Shown: positions 1-9,588 of the stretch, piece after piece
How the letters are laid out: every line of letters begins with the position of its first letter
How positions within the stretch are numbered: the stretch's first letter is position 1
NCBI RefSeq assembly: GCF_014199945.1
Contig: NZ_JACHOR010000001.1
Location: 186,001 to 250,000, forward strand
Length of the DNA: 64,000 nucleotides
DNA from: Brevundimonas variabilis
Lineage (GTDB): Bacteria; Pseudomonadota; Alphaproteobacteria; Caulobacterales; Caulobacteraceae
Reading direction: 5' to 3'
The notes under the pieces: model-generated
Seen by the model: only the letters and a program-made list of their open reading frames with translations
Databases searched by the model: none
What the model was told of the DNA's origin: nothing
Translations under genes and position numbers: made by a program

Positions 1-1
1 G

Positions 2-2497
2 GACTTCACCAACTACTACGAGACCGTCCCGCCCCAGTATCTGGAGACCATGCTCTGGACCCACGCCGAGCGCATGGCCCGGCCGGTGGTGGATCAGGAA
101 GTGTTCGATCTCGAGCGCTCCATCGTCAAGGAAGAGCTTCGCCAGAACGTCTATGCCCCGCCCTATGGCCGGCTCAGCCGGTTCGTCATCGGTGACAATG
201 CCTTTGACGCCTCGATCTATCGCCGCAGCGTGATCGGCTCGATCGAGGAACTGGACTCGGCCCGGATCGAGGACGCCCGCGCTTTCCACGAGGCCTATTA
301 CCGCCCGGCCACAGCGACCCTGATCGTCTCGGGCAATTTCGATCCGGTCCAGCTGGACGGCTGGGTCGACCAATATTTCGCCGGGATCATCAATCCGGAC
401 CGGCCGGTTCCGGCTTTCGAACGCCCCGTCTCGCCACCGCGGACCCAGCCCCGGTCGGTGGTTGCCTATGCCCCCAACGTGCCCCTGCCCGCGATCGCGG
501 CGATCTATCCGGGGGTGGCCGCCGACCACCCCGACACGGCCGCGCTCGACGTTATGAGCGCCGTGCTGTCGCGGGGCGAAAGCTCGCGGCTCTACCGGTC
601 GCTGGTCTATGACAAGCAACTGGCCACCAGCGCCGGCCTCAACGCCGGATCGCAGGAAGAGGCTGGCACATTGACGGCCCAGGTCATCGTCGCGGCGGGC
701 AAGGCGATCGCCGATGCCGAGGCGGCCCTGAATGCCGAACTCGCCCGGATGCGGGACACAACGATTACGGCCGCGGAGCTGGCCGAGGCCAAGACCGAAA
801 TCCTGTCCGCCGACCTGCGCAGTCGCGAGACGTCGAGTGGCCGGGCCTTCCTGCTGGGGCGGGCGCTCGTGTCGGAAGGCGATGCCAATGCGCCGGACAC
901 GCGACTGGCCCAGATCCGATCGGTGACGGCGGCCGACGTCCAGCGCGTGGCCCGGACCTATCTGGATGAAAATGCCCGCGTCTCCATCCGCTACCTCGAC
1001 GAAAGCCAGCGGCCCGAAGGCACGCCGGAGGACAGCTGGCGCAATCCGGTCCCGGTTCCGACCTTTCTGACCGTTCCGCCCGCGATCCTGCCCCCTAATG
1101 ACCTGCTGCCCGAGGACCAGCGCCAGTCCCGGCCGGCGCCGGGGCCTGAGCGGCCCAAGGCGGCACCCATGATCGCCGAGCGGACCCTGCCCAACGGACT
1201 GCGCGTCATCGTCGCCCGCTCGACCGACCTGCCAATCATGAATGCCCAGCTGGTGATCAATGGCGGGTCCTCGACAGATCCGGGAGACAAGCCCGGCCTT
1301 GCGACCATGACCGCCGGTCTGGTCACACAAGGGGCCGGAGGCCGCAGCGCTCCGGAGATCGCGAGTACGCTCGAAGCCCTCGGGGCCAATATCGGCGGCG
1401 GTGCGGGCGCGGACGCCACCACCCTGTCGGTTTCGGCCCCTGTCGTCTCGGCACAGGCTGTGGGCGCCGTGCTGGCCGACATCGTGACCCGCCCGACCTT
1501 CGCCCCCGAAGAGCTGGAGCGAAGCCGGACCCAAGCGATCAATGGCCTGCGTGTCGCCCTGCGCCAGCCGGGTCCGCTGGCCTCCCAGGTCCTCGCCCGC
1601 GTCGCCTACGGAGCGGCCCCCTATGGCGCCCCGGCCAGCGGTACCCCAGCCTCGCTGGCCACCCTGACCCGCGACGAGATCGTCGGCTTCCACAGGCAAT
1701 GGTGGCGTCCCGACAATGCCGCCCTGATCGTCACCGGATCCATGACGGCCGAGGAAGGCTTTGCCTTTGCCGAACAGGCCCTGGGCGGTTGGACCCGTCC
1801 TGCAGAAGCCCTGCCCGCCCCCACGGCACGCGCCGGGCAGGCCCAGCCTCCGCGCGTCGTCGTCATCGACCTGCCCGGCTCGGGCCAGGCCGCGGTCAGT
1901 GCTGCCGTGCGCGGGCCGCGTCGCGCCGACCCGGCCTGGTACCCGCTGTCCGTGGCCAATGCCGTCATGGGGGGTGGCTCGAACGGTCGCCTGTTCCAGG
2001 AAGTGCGCGCCAAGCGAGGACTCAGCTACGGGGCCTATTCCGCGCTCGCGTCGCGTGCCGAAGGCGGCCTGCTCACGGCCTCGACCCAGACCAAGAACGA
2101 GAGCGCAGCCGAAGTCGTCGATCTGGTCCTCGCCGAGTTCGCCCGGCTGGTGAACGAACCGGTCGACGAGACCGCCGTCACCGACCGCGAGACGTTTCTG
2201 ACGGGCGGCTTCTCGCGCAACATCGAGACAACCGGAGGCCTTGGTGGATTCCTGGCCGACACCGTCGTCTATGGCCTGCCCCTGACCGAGTCCGAGGCGT
2301 TCGCCCGGCAGATCAGCGCCACGACGCCGGAGGCCCTGCAGACCGCAGCGACGTCGGCGATTGGCAGTGGCACGCCCTATGTCGTCGTCGTCGGAGACTC
2401 GAAACTGTTCATCGACGCCCTGCGGACCAGGCATCCGGACCTCGTCCTGATCCCGTCATCCGAGGTCGATCTGGGTAGCCCGACTCTGGGGCTCTGA
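2..2497 (+). CDS. M16 family zinc peptidase, 5' end outside window
   Basis: The reading frame is open from the first bases of the window, so the gene begins upstream; 831 residues are visible. The protein carries two M16 (pitrilysin/insulinase-like) units. The first unit is seen from just after its HxxEH zinc motif, and the third zinc-ligand region is visible as ERSIVKEELRQN near residue 40. The second unit begins near residue 385 (LPNGLRVIVA) and has PGLATMTAGLVTQG where an active unit would have HxxEH, so it looks catalytically dead, as is usual for the C-terminal half of fused M16 proteins. Family knowledge suggests a periplasmic or envelope zinc protease degrading short peptides. A signal peptide cannot be assessed because the N-terminus is missing. 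It converges on the aldolase gene with only six bases between stops. Confidence 0.9.
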   Translation, partial: DFTNYYETVPPQYLETMLWTHAERMARPVVDQEVFDLERSIVKEELRQNVYAPPYGRLSRFVIGDNAFDASIYRRSVIGSIEELDSARIEDARAFHEAYYRPATATLIVSGNFDPVQLDGWVDQYFAGIINPDRPVPAFERPVSPPRTQPRSVVAYAPNVPLPAIAAIYPGVAADHPDTAALDVMSAVLSRGESSRLYRSLVYDKQLATSAGLNAGSQEEAGTLTAQVIVAAGKAIADAEAALNAELARMRDTTITAAELAEAKTEILSADLRSRETSSGRAFLLGRALVSEGDANAPDTRLAQIRSVTAADVQRVARTYLDENARVSIRYLDESQRPEGTPEDSWRNPVPVPTFLTVPPAILPPNDLLPEDQRQSRPAPGPERPKAAPMIAERTLPNGLRVIVARSTDLPIMNAQLVINGGSSTDPGDKPGLATMTAGLVTQGAGGRSAPEIASTLEALGANIGGGAGADATTLSVSAPVVSAQAVGAVLADIVTRPTFAPEELERSRTQAINGLRVALRQPGPLASQVLARVAYGAAPYGAPASGTPASLATLTRDEIVGFHRQWWRPDNAALIVTGSMTAEEGFAFAEQALGGWTRPAEALPAPTARAGQAQPPRVVVIDLPGSGQAAVSAAVRGPRRADPAWYPLSVANAVMGGGSNGRLFQEVRAKRGLSYGAYSALASRAEGGLLTASTQTKNESAAEVVDLVLAEFARLVNEPVDETAVTDRETFLTGGFSRNIETTGGLGGFLADTVVYGLPLTESEAFARQISATTPEALQTAATSAIGSGTPYVVVVGDSKLFIDALRTRHPDLVLIPSSEVDLGSPTLGL

Positions 2498-2503
2498 CGG
2501 TAA

Positions 2504-3175
2504 CTAGCCGGCGCGGAAGGCGGCGATCGCGTCCACGGTCGCGCGGACCTGGGTCTCGATCGCGGCCCAGTCCCTCGCCTTGACCGCCGCGTCGGTGATC
2601 AGTTTCGAGCCCATGCCCGCGGCCACGATCCCGGCCCCGAACCATTTGGCGATCGAGGCCGGATCGGGATCGACCCCGCCGGTCGGCATGATCTTGGTCC
2701 AGGGCATGGGCCCCATGACGGCCTTCACGAAGTCCGCTCCGCCCACCGAGGAGCCGGGGAACAGCTTGACGATCTCGCAGCCGAGTTCGTGGGCCTCTCC
2801 GATGTCGGTCACCGAGCCACAGCCCGGGAAATAGGCCACCATCCGGCGATTGCAGACCCGCGCGACCTCGGGCACGAGACAGGGGCTGACCACAAAACGG
2901 GCCGCCCGGTTGATGTAGAGCGAGGCCGTGCCCGCATCCACGACCGATCCAATGCCCAGCACGACTTCGGGGTTCGTGCGGACCAGTTCCCGGCTGATCT
3001 CTCCGAACAGGTCGCAGGCGAAATCGCCGCGGTTGGTGAACTCCACCACCGGAGCCCCGCCCCGCGCACAGGCCCGGATGACCTCCAGACAGACGTCCGG
3101 ATCGGCATGGTAGAAGACAGGCGCGACGCCCTGGGCTTGAAGGGCAGTCAGGACGCTGAGGCGATCGGGACGCAT
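2504..3175 (-). CDS. KDPG/KHG aldolase-type enzyme
   Basis: The 223-residue protein fits the bifunctional 2-dehydro-3-deoxyphosphogluconate / 4-hydroxy-2-oxoglutarate aldolase family (Eda), a class I TIM-barrel aldolase. The catalytic base region is seen as VVEFTNR and the Schiff-base lysine region as EIVKLFPGSSVGG; the phosphate-binding segment is IMPTGGV. It would cleave KDPG to pyruvate and glyceraldehyde-3-phosphate in the Entner-Doudoroff pathway. The rest of that pathway (edd, zwf, pgl, glk) is not in this window, so the gene is unlinked and may be a paralogue acting on a related 2-keto-3-deoxy sugar acid. Start ATG at 3175. Confidence 0.85.
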   Translation of the reverse strand: MRPDRLSVLTALQAQGVAPVFYHADPDVCLEVIRACARGGAPVVEFTNRGDFACDLFGEISRELVRTNPEVVLGIGSVVDAGTASLYINRAARFVVSPCLVPEVARVCNRRMVAYFPGCGSVTDIGEAHELGCEIVKLFPGSSVGGADFVKAVMGPMPWTKIMPTGGVDPDPASIAKWFGAGIVAAGMGSKLITDAAVKARDWAAIETQVRATVDAIAAFRAG

Positions 3176-3262
3176 GGCGGGCTCCGGCGGGCGTTGATGG
3201 CATTGCAGTCCGATGCGTGACAGCCGACGTCAAGGCGAACGGTCATCACACCAGGTTAGCGG

Positions 3263-5731
3263 TCACGCAGCGACCTGCACGGCGGGCTTGGCCGCCGGGC
3301 GGCGCACGGGGATGTCGAAGCTGACGGTCGTGCCCTGTCCCGGCTGGCTGTCGATGGTCATCCGGCCGTGGTGCTGCTCGATCAGGGCCTTGGTCAGGGC
3401 GAGGCCCAGACCGGTTCCCTGCGTGGTCTTGGAGTGCTGGCCCTCGACCTGTTCGAAGGGCCGCGCGAGTCGGCCGAGGTCCTCGGACGCAATCCCGATC
3501 CCGTTGTCCGTCACGGCCACACGCGCCCGGTCGTCTCCGTGAGGATCGACCGTGATCACGATCGTCCCGCCCTCGGGCGTGAACTTCACGGCATTGGAGA
3601 TCAGGTTCAGCATGACCTGACGCAGGCCGCGATGATCCGCCTCGACATCGGGCATGTCCGCCGCCTTCACTGTCAGCGACAGTTTGGCGTCGAGCGCCTT
3701 GCCTCGCATCAGGCGGGCGGCGTCGTCGCAGATCTCCTTCAGGGACACCGGCTCATAATGCAGCGTCAGCTTGCCGGCCTCGATCTTGGCCATGTCCAGG
3801 ACATCGTTGATCAGGCTCAGCAGGTGCTGGCCTGATTTGAGGATGTCGTTGGCGTAGCCCTTGTAGCGCGCGTCGCCCAGCGGCCCGAACATCTCGCCCG
3901 CCATGATTTCCGAAAAGCCATTGATGGCGTTCAGGGGTGTGCGCAGCTCGTGGCTCATATTGGCCAGGAACTCGGACTTGGCCTGGTTCGCAGCCTCGGC
4001 CCGGGTCATCGCCCCTTCGTATTTGCGCGCCAGCTGCGACAGGGTTTCGCGACTGGACTCCAGCTGATCGACCATGGCCCGCAGGGCATCGGCGGACTTC
4101 TGGCGCTCGGCTTCCTGATGCTTGATGACGGTGATGTCGGCGGCCGTCACCACGGTCCCCTGGTCGGAGGTGTAGCGTTCCGAGAGCTGCAGCCAGCGAC
4201 CGTCGTGCAGTTCGACCTCTCGGGTGCCGGCACGACCGCCCGCTGCCGGATGCTCGGCCTTGATCGACAGGCTGGCGATCTGCTCGAGCTCCTGCTTCTG
4301 GGCCCCCCGACGAAGCGCCTCCTCGCTGAAGCCGAAGGCATCACGGAAGGCTTCGTTGGACAGGATCAGCCGGCCGTTGCGGTCGAACAGGACGAACGCG
4401 TCCGACACGCTCTCGATTCCGTCGCGCAGACGCATCTCCGCCGCCTGCGCCTGGGCCTTGGCGCGGCGGGCTTCGGTGATGTCCAGGGCGACCCCGAGGA
4501 TAGAGGTGAAGCCATGCTCGTCGCGCCGTCCCTGGGCCTGACCACGCGCATCGATCCAGCGCGCCTTGCCGTCCGGTCCTGCGACCGGAAAGGTGGTCTC
4601 GAACGTCCCATAGGCCGCGGCCTGCCGCAGGGCATGTTCGACGATGTCGCGGTATTTCGGGTGAATACGATCCATCACGACCGAAGCGGCGACCTCACCC
4701 TTGCCACCCAGTCCCAGCAGCTGGGCCATATAGTCGGACAGATCCACTTCGCCCTTGCTGAGGTCCCATTGCCAGACCCCGCAGCGCGCAGCCTCGACGG
4801 CAACCCGGAACCGCTGCTCCGTGTCTGCCCAGATGCGGCTCGTGCGGGCCTGGAGCCATTGCTGGAGCATCATCAGCGCGATGATCAGACCGCCCAGACC
4901 GAGCGGTCCTATCAGGATCCACGCATCGCTCAGCAGCTCGCCTGCGGCCGTTGATCCAGGCACCGACGCCACGACAACGAGCCCGCTGTTCCTGACCGGA
5001 ACGGCAGCCAGTTCGACCGGCCTTTGGCGCCCGCCGGGCCCGGGAACCTGGACGGTCGTCGGATCCTGAAGTCGGGACAGCACGTCATGGTCAAGACCAA
5101 GGACGTCACGGGACGATTCTCCGGCTCGCGGCCCCCCGATGAAAAGCCCGTTGCTGGCCACCACGGACAGGGTTGCATCGTTAAGTGTCATGGACATCAA
5201 CGGGGGCCTCAGCCGGGCCACGATCCGCCGGCCTCCGCCGGCCGTTCCCTGCGGCGAGGCAATCAGCACGGCAGAACTGTCGCGGTTCATCCGGGCTTCG
5301 TTGTCGAGCGGCTCGCCGGGAGCAAAGCTGGTCGCCGGAGCGCCCGCTGCAGCCGTCACCTCTCCGCCAGCGGACACCAGGGCGAACGCCACGCCGGGAG
5401 ACGCTGCGCGTCCCGCTTCGGTGGCCTCGAGAAGACGCGTGGGCTGTGCGCGGAGACGCTCGGCGACAAGGGCCGTCCCTGCTCTGGCCGCCGCGATACG
5501 GGTCTCCAGGGTGGCGGCCAGCAGGCGGGCATCCTGCTGCAGGGCCTGCTCGCGCAGGGCAGCCAGTTCCTGGGCCGGCCGGGCATTCACACGCGCAAAC
5601 AGAAGGACGTAGACCGCGAGGACCAGGGTGAGGACAAGCAGGGCCACGCGCGCCCAAGCGGGCAAACCCGTCGCCGTGGTGTCCGACGCGCGCCGCCTTG
5701 CTCCCCGATAGCGGCGCTCATTGCCTTTCAA
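3263..5731 (-). CDS. pleC: PAS-containing membrane histidine kinase, PleC-like
   Basis: An 822-residue sensor kinase with a transmembrane helix near residues 25-47, a periplasmic region to about 260, a second helix near 265-290, two PAS-type regions (about 305-415 and 430-540), a short coiled-coil stretch, then HisKA and HATPase_c. The phospho-acceptor is His594 in FLANMSHELRTPLNA, followed by N-box LNLISNAVKF, G1 DNGIGI and G2 GTGLGLAL. Length and the position of the histidine match Caulobacter PleC (842 residues, His610) and the DHp segment is of the PleC/DivJ type, which binds DivK and PleD. PleC is a bifunctional polar kinase/phosphatase controlling asymmetric division. The orthology is inferred; another PleC/DivJ-family kinase is possible. 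The start codon is TTG; no ATG or GTG fits in frame before the first helix. Confidence 0.75.
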   Translation of the reverse strand: MKGNERRYRGARRRASDTTATGLPAWARVALLVLTLVLAVYVLLFARVNARPAQELAALREQALQQDARLLAATLETRIAAARAGTALVAERLRAQPTRLLEATEAGRAASPGVAFALVSAGGEVTAAAGAPATSFAPGEPLDNEARMNRDSSAVLIASPQGTAGGGRRIVARLRPPLMSMTLNDATLSVVASNGLFIGGPRAGESSRDVLGLDHDVLSRLQDPTTVQVPGPGGRQRPVELAAVPVRNSGLVVVASVPGSTAAGELLSDAWILIGPLGLGGLIIALMMLQQWLQARTSRIWADTEQRFRVAVEAARCGVWQWDLSKGEVDLSDYMAQLLGLGGKGEVAASVVMDRIHPKYRDIVEHALRQAAAYGTFETTFPVAGPDGKARWIDARGQAQGRRDEHGFTSILGVALDITEARRAKAQAQAAEMRLRDGIESVSDAFVLFDRNGRLILSNEAFRDAFGFSEEALRRGAQKQELEQIASLSIKAEHPAAGGRAGTREVELHDGRWLQLSERYTSDQGTVVTAADITVIKHQEAERQKSADALRAMVDQLESSRETLSQLARKYEGAMTRAEAANQAKSEFLANMSHELRTPLNAINGFSEIMAGEMFGPLGDARYKGYANDILKSGQHLLSLINDVLDMAKIEAGKLTLHYEPVSLKEICDDAARLMRGKALDAKLSLTVKAADMPDVEADHRGLRQVMLNLISNAVKFTPEGGTIVITVDPHGDDRARVAVTDNGIGIASEDLGRLARPFEQVEGQHSKTTQGTGLGLALTKALIEQHHGRMTIDSQPGQGTTVSFDIPVRRPAAKPAVQVAA

Positions 5732-5815
5732 GGCATTTATCCCTGGGCGATTCGTCTAGCCTTTGAATCTAGGCTGCGTCGCGGATTCCTGTCGAGGACT
5801 GGTTACCGAATATCC

Positions 5816-6391
5816 TCAGGCCGCCTTGGTCGCCACTTCCGGCAGAACGACAAATTCGGAAGGGGGCCGTGCGACTTCGACAATGGGTTGAACGATCTCG
5901 CGCGCCTGATTTGCGAGGGCGACGGTCTGGGGCGGCGCATCTTCGGGGCTTTCCGAGACGACATCCATCAGCGACTGCGCCAGCGCGAACAGCCGCGGTG
6001 CCGCAGCAATCAGGCGGGACTGGAACTCGATCCTGGCGGGGTCCCTGTCATACTCGGCGCCGGGCACGCGCCAGCCACCCCAGTCCACCGAATCCGTGAC
6101 GACGACCGGGTAGGTTCCGGGCACAGGGTGGTGCAGGCAATCCTCGGGCTGCTGCCACTTGTTGCGCGCCCTCAGCAGGCGCCAGTTGTCCAGATCCTTT
6201 TCAGCCGGGTCCTCCGTGGGCACCATCAGCTCATGGGCCTGAAACTCGCGGCCGAGACCAACCTCATAGGTGACGCGTACCGGCTCGTCGAAACCCTTGG
6301 CCCAGACGGGCTGGACCTTTTCGACGGTCGTCCACGCTCCCACGCATTCGACCCAGACCCTTTGTCCCTTCTGGAACTGCGCGCGCGCCAT
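5816..6391 (-). CDS. conserved hypothetical protein, 191 aa
   Basis: I do not recognise the family. The protein is soluble, with no signal peptide or membrane helix. It is tryptophan-rich in its first half and starts with a region (MARAQFQKGQRVWVEC) that resembles a small SH3-like or KOW-like beta barrel. The second half is predicted helical with an alanine- and proline-rich end. A clear ribosome-binding site (GGAG) lies eight bases before the ATG at 6391, so the start is well supported. It is transcribed in the same direction as the PleC-like kinase 84 bases downstream and could share its transcript, but the gap is long enough for a separate promoter. Confidence 0.7.
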   Translation of the reverse strand: MARAQFQKGQRVWVECVGAWTTVEKVQPVWAKGFDEPVRVTYEVGLGREFQAHELMVPTEDPAEKDLDNWRLLRARNKWQQPEDCLHHPVPGTYPVVVTDSVDWGGWRVPGAEYDRDPARIEFQSRLIAAAPRLFALAQSLMDVVSESPEDAPPQTVALANQAREIVQPIVEVARPPSEFVVLPEVATKAA

Positions 6392-6488
6392 CGGCGATCT
6401 CCTCGAGCGAAAGCACAGACTGCCCCTTCACCTGTTGCCCTAGCGTTGCCGAACAGGGTGAATCGCCCTTGAAAAACGCGCCGGTGGC

Positions 6489-6902
6489 TCAGGAGGCGCG
6501 GGAAATGCTCTCCAGGGCCTCGCCCGCATACTTCTCTTTCACGCGCGTCGACAGATCGCCGAGCGAGACGACGCCAACCAGCCGGTCATGCTTGTCGAGG
6601 ACCGGAAGGCGGCGGATCCTGCCGGTGCTCATGGCTTCCAGCGCGACCTTCAGATCGGCACTGTCCAGGACGGTCGTGACCGGAGCGGTCATGGCCTCGG
6701 ACACCAGGGACGCGCCACCACCGCCCTTGGCAACGGCACGGACGGCGATGTCGCGGTCTGTCAAGGTGCCCACCAGCCGATCGCCTTCGGCCACGGGGAT
6801 GAACCCGAAATCCCCTGTCGCCATGCGGCCGGCGACATCCTGCAGCGTGTCGGTCGGGCGGGCGACCTGGACGTCCTTGCTCATCACATCGCGGATCTTC
6901 AT
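6489..6902 (-). CDS. CBS-domain pair protein
   Basis: The 137-residue protein is made of two CBS domains and nothing else: the first around residues 1-60 (MKIRDVMSKDV ... VGTLTDRDIAVRAV) and the second around 68-125 (VSEAMTAPV ... LVGVVSLGDLSTRV). Such stand-alone CBS pairs bind adenosine nucleotides and act as energy sensors or regulators of partner enzymes. The start is the ATG at 6902, preceded by GGAG; longer open frames upstream overlap the divergent dehydrogenase gene and show no conserved sequence. It is divergent from the ALDH7 gene with 99 bases between the start codons. Confidence 0.9.
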   Translation of the reverse strand: MKIRDVMSKDVQVARPTDTLQDVAGRMATGDFGFIPVAEGDRLVGTLTDRDIAVRAVAKGGGGASLVSEAMTAPVTTVLDSADLKVALEAMSTGRIRRLPVLDKHDRLVGVVSLGDLSTRVKEKYAGEALESISRAS

Positions 6903-7001
6903 GGCGGTTTCTCCTGTCAGCGTTGCCGACAGAACCCTTGCCCACGCCCCCGGTTCCGCTAGACCCCGCCGAGGCCGACAGGCCCAGACCGGAGTGATGC
7001 C

Positions 7002-8522
7002 ATGACCGCCGCAGCAAACGCCCGCGACCTCCTCGACCGTCTCGGTGTTTCCGCTCATGTTTGGGCCGACGGCGGCCTGCCGACCCGGTCCCCGATCGAC
7101 GGCTCCAGCGCGGGATCCCTGGCGCAGGCCAGCCCGGCCGATGTCGATACGGCCCTGACACAGGCCTCCTCTGCCTTTGCCGCCTGGCGTCGCGTCCCGG
7201 CGCCGCGCCGCGGGGAACTGGTCCGGCTGCTGGGTGAGGAGCTGCGCGCAGCCAAGGCCGATCTGGCGATGCTGGTCACGCTCGAAGCCGGCAAGATCGT
7301 CTCCGAGGGGCTGGGCGAAGTGCAGGAGATGATCGACATCTGCGATTTCGCCACCGGCCTGTCGCGACAACTGCACGGGCTGACCATGCCGTCGGAACGC
7401 CCGGGGCATCACATGCGCGAGACCTGGCAGCCGCTCGGGCCGGTCGGGGTCATCAGCGCCTTCAACTTTCCGGTCGCCGTCTGGGCCTGGAATGCGGCAC
7501 TGGCCCTCGTGTGCGGGGATCCGGTGATCTGGAAGCCGTCCGAGAAGACGCCCCTGACAGCGCTGGCGACCCAGGCCGTGTTCGACCGTGCGGTCGCATG
7601 CTTCGGCCCTGACGCCCCGCCGCATCTGTCTCAGGTCCTCATCGGTGGCCGCGAGATCGGTGAACGACTGGCCGCTGACCCGCGCCTGCCGCTGGTCTCG
7701 GCAACGGGCTCGACCCGGATGGGCCGGGCGGTCGCCCAGTCGGTCGCCAGTCGTCTGGGGCGCAGCCTGCTGGAGCTGGGCGGCAACAATGCCATGATCG
7801 TGACGCCCAGCGCCGACATGGACATGGCTGTGCGGGCCATCGCCTTTTCGGCCGTCGGCACCTGCGGCCAGCGCTGCACCAGCCTTCGCCGCCTGCTGGT
7901 CCATGCCGACATCGCCGACAGCCTGACAGCCCGCCTGACCCAGGCCTATGCAACCCTGCCCATCGGAGACCCGCGCCAGCCCGAGACCCTGGTGGGTCCC
8001 CTCATCGATGCCGACGCCACAACCGCTTTCGAAGCTTCGCTGTCCCAGGCTGTCGCCCAGGGCGGGACGATCCTGAAGGGCGGCACGCGGGTCGCCCGCG
8101 AGGGCGGCCACTATGTGACCCCGGCCATCGTCCGCATGCCGGCCGGTGCCTCCGGCCAGACCGACGTCGTGCGGCACGAGACCTTTGCGCCGATCCTCTA
8201 TGTGCTGACCTGGACCGAGTTCGACGAGGCTGTGGCCCTGCAGAACGATGTGCCCCAGGGCCTGTCATCCTGTGTCTTCACCGACAGCGTGCGCGAGGCC
8301 GAGGCCTTCCTGTCGGCCTGGGGATCGGACTGCGGGATCGCCAACGTCAACATCGGTCCTTCGGGAGCGGAGATCGGCGGCGCCTTCGGCGGCGAGAAGG
8401 ACACCGGCGGGGGTCGCGAGTCCGGATCGGACGCCTGGAAGGCCTATATGCGCCGCCAGACCCAGACCGTGAATTTCTCCAGCCAGCTGCCGCTGGCGCA
8501 GGGCGTGCGGTTCGACGTCTAG
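7002..8522 (+). CDS. amaB: ALDH7-family aldehyde dehydrogenase (2-aminoadipate semialdehyde dehydrogenase type)
   Basis: A 506-residue NAD-dependent aldehyde dehydrogenase. The catalytic cysteine is in GTCGQRCTSLRRL near residue 292 and the general base glutamate in LLELGGNNA. The C-terminal signature FGGEKDTGGGRESGSDAWK is the one typical of the ALDH7 (antiquitin) group, which oxidises 2-aminoadipate 6-semialdehyde (from piperideine-6-carboxylate) in lysine breakdown. The ribosome-binding site GGAGTG precedes the ATG. No other lysine-catabolic gene is adjacent, so the substrate is inferred from family only. Its stop TAG shares a CTAG with the stop of the convergent SseB-like gene. Confidence 0.88.
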   Translation: MTAAANARDLLDRLGVSAHVWADGGLPTRSPIDGSSAGSLAQASPADVDTALTQASSAFAAWRRVPAPRRGELVRLLGEELRAAKADLAMLVTLEAGKIVSEGLGEVQEMIDICDFATGLSRQLHGLTMPSERPGHHMRETWQPLGPVGVISAFNFPVAVWAWNAALALVCGDPVIWKPSEKTPLTALATQAVFDRAVACFGPDAPPHLSQVLIGGREIGERLAADPRLPLVSATGSTRMGRAVAQSVASRLGRSLLELGGNNAMIVTPSADMDMAVRAIAFSAVGTCGQRCTSLRRLLVHADIADSLTARLTQAYATLPIGDPRQPETLVGPLIDADATTAFEASLSQAVAQGGTILKGGTRVAREGGHYVTPAIVRMPAGASGQTDVVRHETFAPILYVLTWTEFDEAVALQNDVPQGLSSCVFTDSVREAEAFLSAWGSDCGIANVNIGPSGAEIGGAFGGEKDTGGGRESGSDAWKAYMRRQTQTVNFSSQLPLAQGVRFDV

Positions 8523-9289
8523 ATCAGGCGCAGGCCCGTCCCGTCCTTGCCACCGGGCATCTCGACGCTGACATCGAGGGTTTCATCCTCGAAATTCACG
8601 CCGGTGATGGCACGCGAGACGATGGCCTTGATCTCGTCCATCGGCCGGTCGGTGCGGACATCCAGCATCCAGCCCCAGCGGTTGGTCTCGGCCCAGTGGG
8701 CGCGCGCCAGCCAGGCCGCCGTGACGCCATTGGCAGGACCGAAGGCCGCGCGGAAACGTTCCATCAGCACGGTCGGCTCCCTGTCGGGCGGACCCAGCTG
8801 GACGGTCCCCGTGGGGCGGTTCTGGGTCTGGGCCACGACATCCGTCGCTGCCAGCAGGGCCGCGACATCCTCGATCTGGAACAGAAGGGAGCGCGGCGAA
8901 CCCGGGTTCATGGCCACCGGCCGGTCGTGGAACAGCCGCAGCAGATGTCGGGCGCTGATCGCGATCCAGGTCAGTTCGCCCCAGACCGCCTGCATGCGGC
9001 GTGGGTCCGTGAAGACCGCGGCGGCGACAGTCCCGTCGTCCAGGGTCACGCCACGCAGGTCCATCTGCTGATCGGGCCTCAGCGTCCGGGTACCCGGCGT
9101 GCCGCCATCGAGAGACGCTGCAAACGCCCCTTCCGGCACCACGACCAGATCGACCGAGGCCAGCATGGCCTCGAAGGCGCGCCAGTGCACCGGATCGGCC
9201 ATCGCCGCCTCGATGATCTGCTCCAGACCATTCAGCGGCTGGGTCAGGTCGGTGGCAGCGGTCGCCGTGTTGAGGGTCGTGTCAGTCAT
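8519..9289 (-). CDS. SseB-family protein
   Basis: A 256-residue soluble protein with the two-part layout of the SseB family: an N-terminal region with hydrophobic strands (VDLVVVPEGAF; LRGVTLDDGTVAAAVFTDPRRM) and a C-terminal region ending in a ferredoxin-like fold. SseB proteins of enterobacteria are enhanced serine-sensitivity factors; in alphaproteobacteria the function is unknown. The ATG at 9289 (MTDTTLNT) is chosen; an upstream open extension of 30 codons covers the divergent small gene's promoter and looks non-coding. It overlaps the dehydrogenase stop on the opposite strand by four bases. Confidence 0.7.
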   Translation of the reverse strand: MTDTTLNTATAATDLTQPLNGLEQIIEAAMADPVHWRAFEAMLASVDLVVVPEGAFAASLDGGTPGTRTLRPDQQMDLRGVTLDDGTVAAAVFTDPRRMQAVWGELTWIAISARHLLRLFHDRPVAMNPGSPRSLLFQIEDVAALLAATDVVAQTQNRPTGTVQLGPPDREPTVLMERFRAAFGPANGVTAAWLARAHWAETNRWGWMLDVRTDRPMDEIKAIVSRAITGVNFEDETLDVSVEMPGGKDGTGLRLI

Positions 9290-9366
9290 GACATTTCCAT
9301 CGACGGCGCGGGGCCAAACGTCAATCCGTCCCTGACGCGGGCGTCGCGTGTCGCTAGACTGCGCCC

Positions 9367-9588
9367 ATGACCGACACACCCATGCGCCGCCTTCAGGATC
9401 TGCCCGGAATCGACGATCTGGAGCTCAAGGCCCTGATGAAACCCCGGCTGGCCGATCCGGACCAGCGCGACGATCACCCCGAGGTCGATGCCGCGACCCT
9501 GGCCGCCTTCGGGATCACCCAGGATCAGGCCGAGGAGACCGACCTGCCGGCAGACTGGCCATCGGAATTCGCGAAACTTCACCGCTAG
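9367..9588 (+). CDS. small acidic protein, probably the front half of an amber-interrupted gene
   Basis: A 73-codon frame starting MTDTPMRRLQDLPGIDDLE and rich in Asp, Glu and Pro. No family is recognised and there is no signal peptide. It ends at a TAG at 9586-9588, but the same frame continues for another 72 codons with the same strong preference for G or C at the third position. The gene either encodes just this small acidic protein or is the first half of a protein of about 146 residues broken by a recent nonsense change. It is divergent from the SseB-like gene. Confidence 0.6.
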   Translation: MTDTPMRRLQDLPGIDDLELKALMKPRLADPDQRDDHPEVDAATLAAFGITQDQAEETDLPADWPSEFAKLHR

